Shown piece after piece: positions 1-8,062 of a stretch of 64,000 nt of DNA. The position numbers and the translations under genes were made by a program. The notes under the pieces are model-generated. The model worked only from the letters and a program-made list of their open reading frames with translations. It was not told where the DNA came from and ran no database searches. Position 1 is the stretch's first letter. The number at the start of each line of letters is the position of its first letter. The stretch comes from Mycobacteriaceae bacterium (GTDB lineage Bacteria > Actinomycetota > Actinomycetes > Mycobacteriales > Mycobacteriaceae), in NCBI GenBank assembly GCA_019749805.1, contig JAIEPH010000033.1, positions 82,140 to 146,139 on the forward strand. Direction: 5' to 3'.

Positions 1-658
1 TGAAGTGACGATCGAAGAGCTGCCGATCCCGTACACAGCGGTCAGCACCGATCTGCTGTCGGGAAAATCGGTGTGGCTGCAACACGGTCCCGTCGATGCC
101 GCGATCCGGGCGTCGATCGCCATTCCGGGAGTGATCGTGCCGCACGTGCTCGACGGCCGGCTGCTGGCCGACGGCGGCATCCTCGATCCGCTGCCCATGG
201 CGCCGATATCGGCCGTCAACGCCGACCTGACGATCGCGGTGAGCCTGGCCGGCAGCGAGGCGGGCGGCGGCGAGCCCGAGGACGACGGGCCAAGGGCGAC
301 GACGGAATGGCTGGGCCGGATGTGGCGGAGCACGACGGCGCTGTTCGACGCCGGCCAATCCGAAGATAGCGAGAACAAACTCGTGGACACCGCCAAAGAG
401 GTAACCGCCAAAGAGGTGACGGTGCCCCGGCTCGGCAGCTTCGAGGTGATGAACCGGACGATCGACATCGCGCAGGCAGCGCTAGCCCGCCACACGCTGG
501 CGGCCTACCCCCCCGACGTGTTGATCGAGGTGCCGCGAACCGCGTGCCGCAGCCTCGAATTCCACCGTGCCGCAGAGGTCATCGGCATCGGACGCGAACT
601 CACCGCCGCTGTGCTCGATGGGCTGGAGAAACCCGAAACCGTTTCCGCCGAAGCCTGA
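1..658 (+). CDS. Patatin-like phospholipase, C-terminal part (runs off left edge)
   Basis: The frame is open to the left edge of the window, so the GTG at base 5 is probably internal and the catalytic GxSxG part lies outside. What remains has the second half of a patatin fold: a run through 'AIRASIAIPGVI' followed by 'LLADGGILDPLP', where the DGG motif supplies the aspartate of the Ser-Asp dyad. Patatins are lipid acyl hydrolases, and the substrate here cannot be told. It converges on a second patatin gene on the other strand with a one-base gap between the two stop codons. Family assignment is fairly safe; the true start and exact function are unknown. Confidence 0.85.
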   Translation, partial: EVTIEELPIPYTAVSTDLLSGKSVWLQHGPVDAAIRASIAIPGVIVPHVLDGRLLADGGILDPLPMAPISAVNADLTIAVSLAGSEAGGGEPEDDGPRATTEWLGRMWRSTTALFDAGQSEDSENKLVDTAKEVTAKEVTVPRLGSFEVMNRTIDIAQAALARHTLAAYPPDVLIEVPRTACRSLEFHRAAEVIGIGRELTAAVLDGLEKPETVSAEA

Positions 659-659
659 T

Positions 660-1511
660 TCAGCGGTCCAGGAAGGCTGCGACCTCGGCCGCCACCCGCC
701 TGCCCTGCTCACGTCCCGCCACGGCGGACGGTGCGCGACAGGCCGGATCCAGCGGATTGGGACCGAAGGCTGTCAGCGACTCGTCGTCGGCAAACACCGC
801 GAACACCGAGCCGGAGAAGTCGTCGACCTCCTCGGCCGCTCCGGTGCCGAACGGTGATGGGGACGTCCGGCCTTGTGGCAGTAGCGCCACCACGACATCG
901 CAGTCGGCGGCGAGTTCGAGGTTGACGGTGCTGCCGACACCGCCGTCCATGAATCGTCTACCGCCGATCGTGACGGGCGGCCAGACACCCGGCACCGCAC
1001 AGCTGGCGGCCACGGCGTCGACCAGATTCACCCCGGAGTCGCGATCGAGGGTCACCAATTCACCTGTGGCGGTGTCGATTGCGCTGATACGCAGTACTTG
1101 TTGCGGCCACTCGTGCTCGGGTAACCGGTGTTCGATCACCTGACGCCGGACGATCTCCGGCACTGTCTTCGTGGACAGGGCGACACCGCCGATCCTCTGC
1201 AGCTTCTCCTCTTTGGAGCCTGGTTGTGTCACTGCCGCAAGGAACAGTTCGGTGATCTGGTCGATGCCGACGTCAGGGTTGCGCTCGGTCGTCGATGTCT
1301 CCAGTTGCCGCTCGAACAGCGCGTCGAGACCGAGGCCACTGATCAGCTGGGCGGCCACCGTCGACCCCGCGGACGTGCCGACCAACACGTCGCTGTTCAG
1401 CAGGGCCTCGGCCGTCTCCGGCGCTTCGTCGGCGATGCCGCGCAGGATGCCCGTCTCCCACGCGATTCCCGCCAGACCACCACCCGCCAGCACCAGTGCC
1501 CGTTTCGTCAC
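660..1511 (-). CDS. Patatin-like phospholipase
   Basis: This 283-residue protein has the full patatin set: the glycine-rich oxyanion loop 'LVLAGGGLAGIAWE' at residues 6-19, the nucleophile elbow 'GTSAG' near residues 45-49, and the dyad motif 'FMDGGVGS' near residue 190. It is therefore expected to hydrolyse acyl esters of lipids. No signal peptide is visible, so it is probably cytosolic. The start codon is GTG. It is convergent with the patatin fragment at the left edge and divergent from the alcohol dehydrogenase gene. The two patatins are not close copies of each other over the part that can be compared. Confidence 0.9.
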   Translation of the reverse strand: MTKRALVLAGGGLAGIAWETGILRGIADEAPETAEALLNSDVLVGTSAGSTVAAQLISGLGLDALFERQLETSTTERNPDVGIDQITELFLAAVTQPGSKEEKLQRIGGVALSTKTVPEIVRRQVIEHRLPEHEWPQQVLRISAIDTATGELVTLDRDSGVNLVDAVAASCAVPGVWPPVTIGGRRFMDGGVGSTVNLELAADCDVVVALLPQGRTSPSPFGTGAAEEVDDFSGSVFAVFADDESLTAFGPNPLDPACRAPSAVAGREQGRRVAAEVAAFLDR

Positions 1512-1593
1512 GGGAACTGAGTCTGCCAGGCTGCCGAAAAGACGCGGCGGCTAAGGTCTGGTCAACCCTTTTATCGCATCCCCTAGGAGTGAA

Positions 1594-2637
1594 ATGGCCG
1601 ACACGATGAGGGCGCAACGTTTCTACGCCGACACCAAAAAGTTTGCGGTAGAAGATGTTCCGGTACCCGAGCCCGGACCGGGAGAGGTGTTGGTCAAGGT
1701 CGCGTTCTGCGGCATCTGCCATTCCGACCTCAGCCTGATCAACGGCACGTTCCCGGCCATGCGCCCGGTGGTGACCCAGGGTCACGAGGCGTCGGGAACC
1801 ATCGCCAAGTTGGGCCCGGACGTCACCGGGTGGGCCCAAGGCGACCGGGTGGTCGTGGCCGCGGGCAGGCCGTGCACCCAATGCGCGAACTGCCGCCGCG
1901 GCGACGTCACGAACTGCCTGGCCATCCAGCTGATGGCGTTCGCCTACGACGGGGCCTGGGCCGAGTACACCGTCGCGCAGGCCGCCGGCCTGACCAGGGT
2001 GCCCGACAACGTGCCGCTGGAGCAGGCCGCGATCCTGGCCGACGCGGTGTCGACGCCGTTCGGCGCCGTCGTGCGCACCGGCAAGGTCGGCATCGGCGAA
2101 TCGGTCGGCGTCTGGGGTGTCGGCGGGGTCGGAACCCACATCGTGCAGCTGGCCCGGCTGGTCGGTGCCGCGCCGGTGCTCGCCGTCGACGTCAAGCCGG
2201 CAGTGCTCGAGCGCGCCGTCGAACTCGGTGCGGACCATGCGTTCGACGCCCGCGACGAACGACTCTCGGAGAAGATCGCCGAGCTCACCGGCGGGCGCAA
2301 GCTCGATGTCGCGTTCGACGCGGTGGGCCTCGAGTCGACGTTCGAGCAGGCGCTCGACAACCTGACGGTCGGCGGCCGTCTCGTCGCGGTTGGAATGAGC
2401 GCCGAGCCCGCGTGCGTTGGAAGCACCAGCATGTTCGCACTCACGCAGAAGCAGGTTCTGGGCCACCTCGGCTACCAGAACGTCGACATCGAAACGCTGG
2501 CCACGCTGGTTTCCCTTGGCCGGCTGGACATCTCGCGTTCGATCAGCGAAGTGGTGTCCCTCGAGGACATCGCGGTCGGCATCGAAAGGCTGGATCGCCA
2601 GGAAGGCAACCCGATCCGCATTCTGGTCCAGCCGTGA
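1594..2637 (+). CDS. Zinc-dependent alcohol dehydrogenase (MDR family)
   Basis: This is a 347-residue medium-chain dehydrogenase. The catalytic zinc site is seen as 'CGICHSD' and 'GHEASG'. The structural zinc loop is 'CTQCANCRRGDVTNC', with the four cysteines in the usual spacing. The NAD(P) fold is marked by 'GVGGVG' near residues 176-181. It should oxidise an alcohol or reduce an aldehyde; the substrate is not evident. The start follows a good AGGAG at 1585-1589. Its stop TGA overlaps the GTG start of the next gene, an SDR, so the two are translationally coupled and may act in sequence. Confidence 0.93.
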   Translation: MADTMRAQRFYADTKKFAVEDVPVPEPGPGEVLVKVAFCGICHSDLSLINGTFPAMRPVVTQGHEASGTIAKLGPDVTGWAQGDRVVVAAGRPCTQCANCRRGDVTNCLAIQLMAFAYDGAWAEYTVAQAAGLTRVPDNVPLEQAAILADAVSTPFGAVVRTGKVGIGESVGVWGVGGVGTHIVQLARLVGAAPVLAVDVKPAVLERAVELGADHAFDARDERLSEKIAELTGGRKLDVAFDAVGLESTFEQALDNLTVGGRLVAVGMSAEPACVGSTSMFALTQKQVLGHLGYQNVDIETLATLVSLGRLDISRSISEVVSLEDIAVGIERLDRQEGNPIRILVQP

Positions 2638-3380
2638 CGGGTGACCTGCGGGGCCGGGTCGCGCTGCTGACCGGCGCGTCGGGCGGTATCGGCAAGGCCA
2701 TCGCGCGACGGCTCGCCGACGAGGGCGCTGACCTGTGCCTGTCCTACGGGCAGCACGCCGACGATGCCGAAGAGGCCGCGGCCTACGCGCGAGACCAGGG
2801 GCGGCGAGTCACCGTCACCGCGGCCGATCTGTCCGATCCCGAGACACCGGCCGCTCTCGTCGCGCATGCGGTCCACGAACTCGGCCCGGTCGACCTGCTC
2901 GTCCCCAATGCTGGCACCGCCGACATCAAGGGGTGGCAGAAAATCGATCTGGCGTCGTGGAACGCGACGATTGCGGTCAACCTGACCGCTCCGTGGTTGT
3001 TGGCGCAACAGGTTCTGCCCGCGATGATCGAGCGGAAGTACGGACGCATCCTGTTCATCTCGTCGGTCGCCGCCCTCACCGGCGGCGTGGTCGGGGCCCA
3101 CTACGCGGCGAGCAAGGCGGGACTGCACGGCCTCATGCACCACCTCGCACCGCGCGTCGCGGCCGACGGAGTGACGGTCAACAGCCTGGCCCCCGCGCTG
3201 GTGGGCGAGACGAAGATGTTTCCAGCAGACCTGGAGACCGGCACTCCCCCGATCCCGATCCCCGTCGGCCGCATCGGCCGGCCCGACGAGGTGGCCGACA
3301 TGGCAATGGCCATGCTGCGCAACGGTTATCTGACCAACAAGGTCGTCACGCTCGACGGCGGCATCCTGCCGCGCGACTAG
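2634..3380 (+). CDS. Short-chain dehydrogenase/reductase (FabG-like)
   Basis: The ORF track shows a 516-residue frame, but the real protein starts at the GTG at 2634, which overlaps the stop of the upstream alcohol dehydrogenase. The 248-residue product has the classical SDR marks: cofactor loop 'GASGGIGKA', 'NAG' after strand 4, catalytic Ser in 'ISSVAALTGG', and 'YAASK' with the Tyr-Lys pair. It ends in 'VVTLDGGILPRD', typical of FabG-like reductases. It likely reduces or oxidises a ketone or hydroxyl group with NAD(P)H. Its TAG stop shares the bases CTAG with the stop of the convergent gene on the minus strand. Confidence 0.92.
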   Translation: MTGDLRGRVALLTGASGGIGKAIARRLADEGADLCLSYGQHADDAEEAAAYARDQGRRVTVTAADLSDPETPAALVAHAVHELGPVDLLVPNAGTADIKGWQKIDLASWNATIAVNLTAPWLLAQQVLPAMIERKYGRILFISSVAALTGGVVGAHYAASKAGLHGLMHHLAPRVAADGVTVNSLAPALVGETKMFPADLETGTPPIPIPVGRIGRPDEVADMAMAMLRNGYLTNKVVTLDGGILPRD

Positions 3381-4426
3381 CTCAGCCGGGGCGCCGCCTT
3401 GCCGCTGATGAGTGGCAGATCGAGATAGGTGGCGATGCCGGGTTCGGCGGCGCACACCGCGGGCACCGAGTTCACGCAGTGCGCGGCGGTGCCGACGATC
3501 CCGTACTCCGGACCCTCGCCGCCCACCGCCGACTGGAACCCCTTCACCGAGATCGAGATGTCGGGATTACCGCGAACCTCCATCTCGTAGCGCTGTCCTT
3601 CGGGGCCGAATGTCCATGGGGGATCGAGCTTTTCCTCGCCCATGAGCCAGTTCACGGTGACGCGGACGACGACCTCGTCGCCGACAAGCGCCTCCCAGTG
3701 GAACTTTCGGCCGGCGACCTGGCCGGGCTCGATCACGCCGATCGGCGACTCGATGGGTGCGGTGGCGACCGCGATCTCCTGCGACGACCGCACTTTCGGG
3801 TCCGCATTGAACCCCACCTTGTCGACGATCAGCCGCACCGCCTGGATGAAGCCGCCGTCGAGCAGCTTCTGCATGGGTCCGCTCAGGGCCTTGTCGGGCA
3901 CCTCGCCGAACCCCATCACGTGGCGGACGACGTCGGGTGCCTCGTAGGTGCGCAAGTCGGAATACTCCTCGGCGCGAACGAAAGTCACACCCGTGGAGAA
4001 CGCCGAGAACAGCAGCGGGAACTTCTCGCTGATGCCGCCGGGCGCCATGCCGGTGCCGTGCAGCGTCGCGTTGCCCTCGATCGCGGCGTCGCGCAGGGCC
4101 GCCGACTGCCGCTCGCTGGGATAGACCCAGCCGACCGGGGTCACCACGTTCTTCCCGGACCGCAGCAGGGCGGCGACTTCGTCGGGATTGGGCAACAGCG
4201 GCGAGTAGATGACGGCGTCGGCGTCGAGCGCCAGGATCTCGTCGACGTTGTTGGTCGCGGTGACACCGATGGGCTCTTCACCGATGAGTTCGCCGACGTC
4301 CTTGCCTGCTTTGTCGGCCGAGTGCACCCAGCAGCCGGCGAGCTCGAGCTCGGGATGCTCCAGCACGCCCTTGATGGCGGCGACTCCGACGCCGCCCGTC
4401 GCCCACTGCACGACCTTCAGCGCCAT
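3377..4426 (-). CDS. Dihydrodipicolinate-reductase-like NAD(P)-binding protein, KstR-type promoter
   Basis: The N-terminus 'MALKVVQWATGGVG' is a Rossmann loop, and the 349-residue length fits the mycobacterial family annotated as dihydrodipicolinate reductase-like. It is not the lysine-pathway DapB, which is much shorter. The exact reaction is unknown. The start ATG at 4426 has a strong GAGGAGG just upstream. A palindrome matching the KstR operator lies 17-30 bases upstream of the start, so I infer control by the cholesterol-catabolism repressor and a role in sterol or steroid metabolism. It ends convergently with the SDR gene, sharing four bases. Confidence 0.85.
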   Translation of the reverse strand: MALKVVQWATGGVGVAAIKGVLEHPELELAGCWVHSADKAGKDVGELIGEEPIGVTATNNVDEILALDADAVIYSPLLPNPDEVAALLRSGKNVVTPVGWVYPSERQSAALRDAAIEGNATLHGTGMAPGGISEKFPLLFSAFSTGVTFVRAEEYSDLRTYEAPDVVRHVMGFGEVPDKALSGPMQKLLDGGFIQAVRLIVDKVGFNADPKVRSSQEIAVATAPIESPIGVIEPGQVAGRKFHWEALVGDEVVVRVTVNWLMGEEKLDPPWTFGPEGQRYEMEVRGNPDISISVKGFQSAVGGEGPEYGIVGTAAHCVNSVPAVCAAEPGIATYLDLPLISGKAAPRLS

Positions 4427-4442
4427 ACCGCCTCCTCGTAAC

Positions 4443-4456
4443 TAGAACACGTTCTA
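4443..4456. promoter_or_regulatory. KstR-type operator
   Basis: TAGAACACGTTCTA is an inverted repeat with arms TAGAAC/GTTCTA around a two-base centre. It matches the published mycobacterial KstR pattern TnnAACnnGTTnnA at every fixed position. It sits just upstream of the minus-strand reductase gene and about 120 bases before embR on the other strand, so the reductase is the likelier target. Confidence 0.75.
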
Positions 4457-4578
4457 CTTAGGTCTACACGACGACGACTTCGTGCGTGGCGATCTGCACG
4501 AGGAAAGCGCGACGGTGTCGGGCGCCCGATTTCGCGTCATGAGTGCGTGTCGCGCCGGTTCGCGATAGAACTTCGGTA

Positions 4579-5718
4579 ATGGGTTCGATCAAGATCGGCT
4601 TTGGCGTACTGGGGCCTCTCCAGATGACGGTCAACGCTGCGCCGGTCACGCTGGGCACGCCGAAGTTGCGTGCCGTGCTCGCGATGCTCGTCATGAACCG
4701 GAACCGCCCGGTGTCCACCGATTCCCTGATCACCGCCGCATGGGAGGAGGGACCGCCCGCGGAGGCCAGGGCCAGCCTGCACTCCTACATCTCGAATTTG
4801 CGCAAGCTCGTCAGCACCGCGGGCGCCGACCCGAAACAGGTGTTGGTCAACGCGCCGCCGGGCTATCGGCTGAACGCCGCCGACGCGGACTGCGACATCG
4901 GCCGATTCGTGGTCGAGAAGGCGGCCGGGGTGCACGCCGCGGCGGCCGGCCGCTTCGAGGAAGCCAGCAGGCACCTGACCGATGCCCTGGCCGAATGGCG
5001 CGGACCGGTCCTCGACGACCTGCGCACCTTCCAGTTCGTCGACGTGTTCGCGACCGCACTCACCGAGGACAAGGTCGAGGCGCACACCGCGCGGGCTGGA
5101 GCCGAAATCGCTTGCGGGCGTGCCTATACCGTCATCTCCGAGCTGGAGAGCCTCACGGTCGAGCATCCGTACCGCGAGCCGCTGTGGGCGCAGCTGATCA
5201 CCGCCTTCTACGCGGCCGAACGCCAGTCCGAGGCGCTGGACGCCTACCAGCGGCTGAAAACCACCCTGGCCGAAGACCTGGGCATCGACCCCGGGCCGAC
5301 GGTGCGTGCGCTGCACGAGAAGATCCTCCGGCAGGAGCCGTTGGACGTGAAGCAGGCCGCGAAGACCACAGCCGTGCACCAGGTCAACGACATCGAGATG
5401 CGGACGGCCGTCAATGCGACGGCGGCGCTGGCGACCTTGCGTTCGGCGGCCGGGCGCGCGTATCGCCTGACGGCGACGGCGACCAGGATCGGGCGGCTGG
5501 CGGACAACGACATCGTGCTCGACGACAACAATGTCAGCCGCCACCATGCGGTGATCATCGACACAGGAACCAGCTTCGTGATCACCGATGTGCGCTCGGC
5601 CAACGGCATCGACGTGCGGGGAGAGCGAATCCGGGGCACCGCGACCCTGGGCGACGGCGACACGATCCGCATCTGCGATCACGAGTTCACGTTCGAGATC
5701 GAGCCGCGCCCGGCCTAG
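4579..5718 (+). CDS. embR: EmbR-like transcriptional regulator (SARP + FHA)
   Basis: The 379-residue protein (from the ATG at 4579) has an OmpR-like winged-helix DNA-binding domain at the N-terminus ('GPLQMTV...TPKLRAVLAMLVMNRNRP'). A bacterial transcriptional activation domain follows, ending at 'LAEDLGIDPGPTVRALHE', and then a C-terminal FHA domain ('RIGRLADNDIVLDDNNVSRHHAVI'). The order and wording match EmbR, which in M. tuberculosis activates the embCAB arabinosyltransferase genes after phosphorylation by PknH; its FHA domain binds the phosphorylated kinase. The next gene is a Ser/Thr kinase, as expected. I prefer 4579 to the upstream in-frame start at 4543 because the family begins close to this point. 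Confidence 0.92.
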   Translation: MGSIKIGFGVLGPLQMTVNAAPVTLGTPKLRAVLAMLVMNRNRPVSTDSLITAAWEEGPPAEARASLHSYISNLRKLVSTAGADPKQVLVNAPPGYRLNAADADCDIGRFVVEKAAGVHAAAAGRFEEASRHLTDALAEWRGPVLDDLRTFQFVDVFATALTEDKVEAHTARAGAEIACGRAYTVISELESLTVEHPYREPLWAQLITAFYAAERQSEALDAYQRLKTTLAEDLGIDPGPTVRALHEKILRQEPLDVKQAAKTTAVHQVNDIEMRTAVNATAALATLRSAAGRAYRLTATATRIGRLADNDIVLDDNNVSRHHAVIIDTGTSFVITDVRSANGIDVRGERIRGTATLGDGDTIRICDHEFTFEIEPRPA

Positions 5719-5768
5719 CGAGGATTTAGGGTGTCTTTGCTGCCAATTCATTTCTGAGGAGAAGACCG

Positions 5769-7514
5769 ATGAGCGATTCCGAGGAGGGGTCACGCGTTGG
5801 TTCCCAGATCGGCCCCTACAAGCTGCGCCGTCTGCTGGGCAAGGGCGGCATGGGCGAGGTCTACGAAGCCGAGGACACGGTCAAGGACCGCATCGTCGCG
5901 TTGAAACTGTTGCCGGAGTCGGCGTCGACGGATCCGGTGTTCCGGAAGCGTTTGCAGCGCGAGGCACACGCCGCAGGCCGGCTGCAGGAGCCACACGTCG
6001 TGCCGATTCACGATTACGGCGAGGTCGATGGCTTCCTGTTCGTCGACATGCGCATGATCGACGGCACCGATCTCCGCAAGGTGCTGAAGGGCTACGGACC
6101 GATGACGCCGGCGCGGTCGGTGGCGATCGTGCGTCAGATCGCGTCGGCGCTCGACGCCGCGCACGAAGCGGGGATCACCCACCGCGACGTCAAACCCGAG
6201 AACATCATCCTCAACCGTGAGGACTTCGCGTATCTGGTCGACTTCGGCATCGCCAACGCGGTCACCGACGAGAAGCTCACCCAACTGGGCACCGCGGTCG
6301 GCACCTACGCGTACATGGCGCCGGAGCGTTTCACCAGCGACGACGTCACCTACCGCGCCGACGTGTACGCGCTCGCGTGCGTGTTGCACGAATGCCTTAC
6401 CGGGGCGCAGCCGTACTCCGGTGACAGCGTCGGCACGATCATCACCGCGCACCTGATGAACCCGACGCCGCGCCCGAGCGTGCAGCGGCCTGGAGTTCCG
6501 CCCAAGTTCGACGAGGTGATCGGCCGCGGAATGGCGAAGAAGCCCGAGGATCGCTACGCCAGCGCCGGCGACCTGGCGACGGCGGCGACCGACGCGCTCA
6601 CCCACCGGGAGCAGGATCAGGCCGCCACGATTCTGCAGCGCAGCGAGGCCGCAACCAGGCCGGTGGCGCCACCGCCGCCGTCCCAGCCGCGGATGTACTC
6701 TTCGCAACCGCCTCAGCAGCCGCCACCGCCGTACTCGACGCAGACCCCGCAGCCGTCGGGCCCGCGGCCCGCGGCGTTCCACACCGGACCCCCGACGTCG
6801 GGCGGCCCGCAGAGCGGGCCGATGTGGGCGACACCGCCGCCACCACCGTCCGGTCCGCTTCACCAGACGCCGGGCCCGCAGCAGCCGCCGTCGGGCGGCT
6901 CAAAGATTCCGTGGATTCCGATTGCGGCCGCCGGGGCGGTGTTGGTGCTGATCCTCGGAGCAGTGGGCATCTACCTGGGCACGCGACCCGACGACGACAA
7001 GCCGATCGCCACCGACGACACCACGACGACCACGGCCGAAACCTCCGAGCGAACCAGGACGTCGCGGACACCGACGCCGACGCAGAATCCGAGCTCGTTC
7101 GAATCGAAGCTCATGTCGGTCTTGCCGCGCGGCTACGACGCGGGCGCGTGCGAGGCGGTGAGCCCGCCTGCGACGGGCGCGCTGGCCACGGTGGACTGCG
7201 GAAAGGCCTCCCCGCAGGGTGGCCCCGAGAACGCTCGGTATTCGTTGTTCGCCGACCTGGCGGCGCTCGACAGGGCGTTCGACGACTCGGTCGCGGCGAA
7301 TTCCGAACTGATGCCATGCCCGAACAGCAACGCCGATTCACCGACGACGTGGCATTTCACCGAAACGCCGGACAAGGTCGAGGGCCGGATCGCCTGCGGC
7401 ATCTTCAACGGCAACCAGGACATCACCTGGACCTTCAACACCAACCTTCTGATCGGTGATGCGCAGAGCTCCAACATGTCCGATCTGCACGACTGGTGGC
7501 TGAAGTTCGCCTGA
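5769..7514 (+). CDS. Transmembrane Ser/Thr protein kinase, PknH-type partner of EmbR
   Basis: The kinase domain covers about residues 15-275: glycine loop 'LLGKGGMGEVYEAED', ATP lysine K46, catalytic 'HRDVKPEN' with D140, 'DFG', and 'GTYAYMAPER' in the activation loop. A proline-rich linker follows, then one membrane helix at about residues 380-402. The outer domain is about 125 residues with four cysteines ('ACEAV', 'DCGK', 'PCPN', 'ACGIF'). M. tuberculosis PknH has a longer sensor domain, so this may be a PknH/PknE relative rather than a strict orthologue. It lies 50 bases after embR with a GAGGAG ribosome site. It probably phosphorylates EmbR in response to an envelope signal. Confidence 0.9.
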   Translation: MSDSEEGSRVGSQIGPYKLRRLLGKGGMGEVYEAEDTVKDRIVALKLLPESASTDPVFRKRLQREAHAAGRLQEPHVVPIHDYGEVDGFLFVDMRMIDGTDLRKVLKGYGPMTPARSVAIVRQIASALDAAHEAGITHRDVKPENIILNREDFAYLVDFGIANAVTDEKLTQLGTAVGTYAYMAPERFTSDDVTYRADVYALACVLHECLTGAQPYSGDSVGTIITAHLMNPTPRPSVQRPGVPPKFDEVIGRGMAKKPEDRYASAGDLATAATDALTHREQDQAATILQRSEAATRPVAPPPPSQPRMYSSQPPQQPPPPYSTQTPQPSGPRPAAFHTGPPTSGGPQSGPMWATPPPPPSGPLHQTPGPQQPPSGGSKIPWIPIAAAGAVLVLILGAVGIYLGTRPDDDKPIATDDTTTTTAETSERTRTSRTPTPTQNPSSFESKLMSVLPRGYDAGACEAVSPPATGALATVDCGKASPQGGPENARYSLFADLAALDRAFDDSVAANSELMPCPNSNADSPTTWHFTETPDKVEGRIACGIFNGNQDITWTFNTNLLIGDAQSSNMSDLHDWWLKFA

Positions 7515-7568
7515 CGGCTGATTCGGTGACCTCAAGAATCTGGCAAGAATCCGTCAAGGCAGCTGCCC

Positions 7569-7619
7569 GACTCTGATGTCGACCCGGAAACAACCGGAAC
7601 GACATCGACATCAGGAGTC
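7569..7619 (+). promoter_or_regulatory. Hairpin covering the ribosome binding site of the DUF732 gene
   Basis: Arms GACTC-TGATGTCGA (7569-7582) and TCGACATCA-G-GAGTC (7605-7619) pair over 14 bases with one bulged G. The Shine-Dalgarno AGGAG (7613-7617) lies inside the right arm, six bases before the ATG at 7623. The 22-base loop contains two CCGG blocks. As RNA this would hide the ribosome site; as DNA it could be a protein-binding palindrome. Confidence 0.55.
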
Positions 7620-7622
7620 CCC

Positions 7623-7964
7623 ATGTTCACTCCCAACGGAGTCACCAAGTTCGCAGGCACCGCGATCGTCGCGGGTGCGTTGGGGCTGGCCGCATTCGCG
7701 TCCGCGGGCACCGCCGCCGCGTTGAGTTCGGCCGACGAAAACTTCCTGGCGGATATCACCGCCGAGGGCATCGCCTACGACAGCCCGCGGGGCGCGATCT
7801 CTGCCGGACACGATGTCTGCGTCGCCTTCGACGACGGCCCCGACCCCGTCGACCTCGGCATGGAGATCATGGACGTGACCGACTTGACCACCGACCAGGT
7901 CGCGACCTTCGTCGTCTCCGCCGTTGACAACTTCTGCCCCGAGTACGGCGGCCTCTTCGCCTAA
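7623..7964 (+). CDS. Secreted DUF732 protein
   Basis: This 113-residue protein has a Sec signal peptide at residues 1-34, with hydrophobic '[19 protein letters not shown]'. The small mature domain contains 'DENFLADI' and two cysteines ('DVCVAFD' and 'DNFCPEY'), typical of the mycobacterial DUF732 family. The function of the family is unknown; members are exported small helical proteins, probably held by one disulfide. The gene stands alone, with an upstream hairpin that includes its ribosome site and a strong terminator downstream. Confidence 0.85.
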   Translation: MFTPNGVTKFAGTAIVAGALGLAAFASAGTAAALSSADENFLADITAEGIAYDSPRGAISAGHDVCVAFDDGPDPVDLGMEIMDVTDLTTDQVATFVVSAVDNFCPEYGGLFA

Positions 7965-7972
7965 ACCCCCAT

Positions 7973-8005
7973 GCGGGGACCCCACTGCGGCGGCGGGGTC
8001 CCCGC
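7973..8005 (+). terminator. Intrinsic-type hairpin after the DUF732 gene
   Basis: Perfect 11-base arms GCGGGGACCCC (7973-7983) and GGGGTCCCCGC (7995-8005) enclose an 11-base loop, nine bases after the stop codon. There is no long T-run, which is common for mycobacterial terminators. Confidence 0.75.
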
Positions 8006-8062
8006 ACCCCTCTTCCGATAGTCGGGCTAGACAGTTACCCCGCCGTATGTTTCTGTCGTCGC

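Noticed and set aside
1273-2466. 397-residue minus-strand frame across the patatin and alcohol dehydrogenase genes
   Set aside because: Overlaps two well-supported genes, composition of a shadow frame, no recognisable motif.
3377-3380. CTAG shared by two convergent stop codons
   Set aside because: Compact but ordinary; a chance overlap of TAG stops on the two strands, with no functional sign.
2735-4441. 568-residue plus-strand frame over the SDR and reductase genes
   Set aside because: Arg/His-rich shadow; both underlying genes have clear catalytic or cofactor motifs in other frames.
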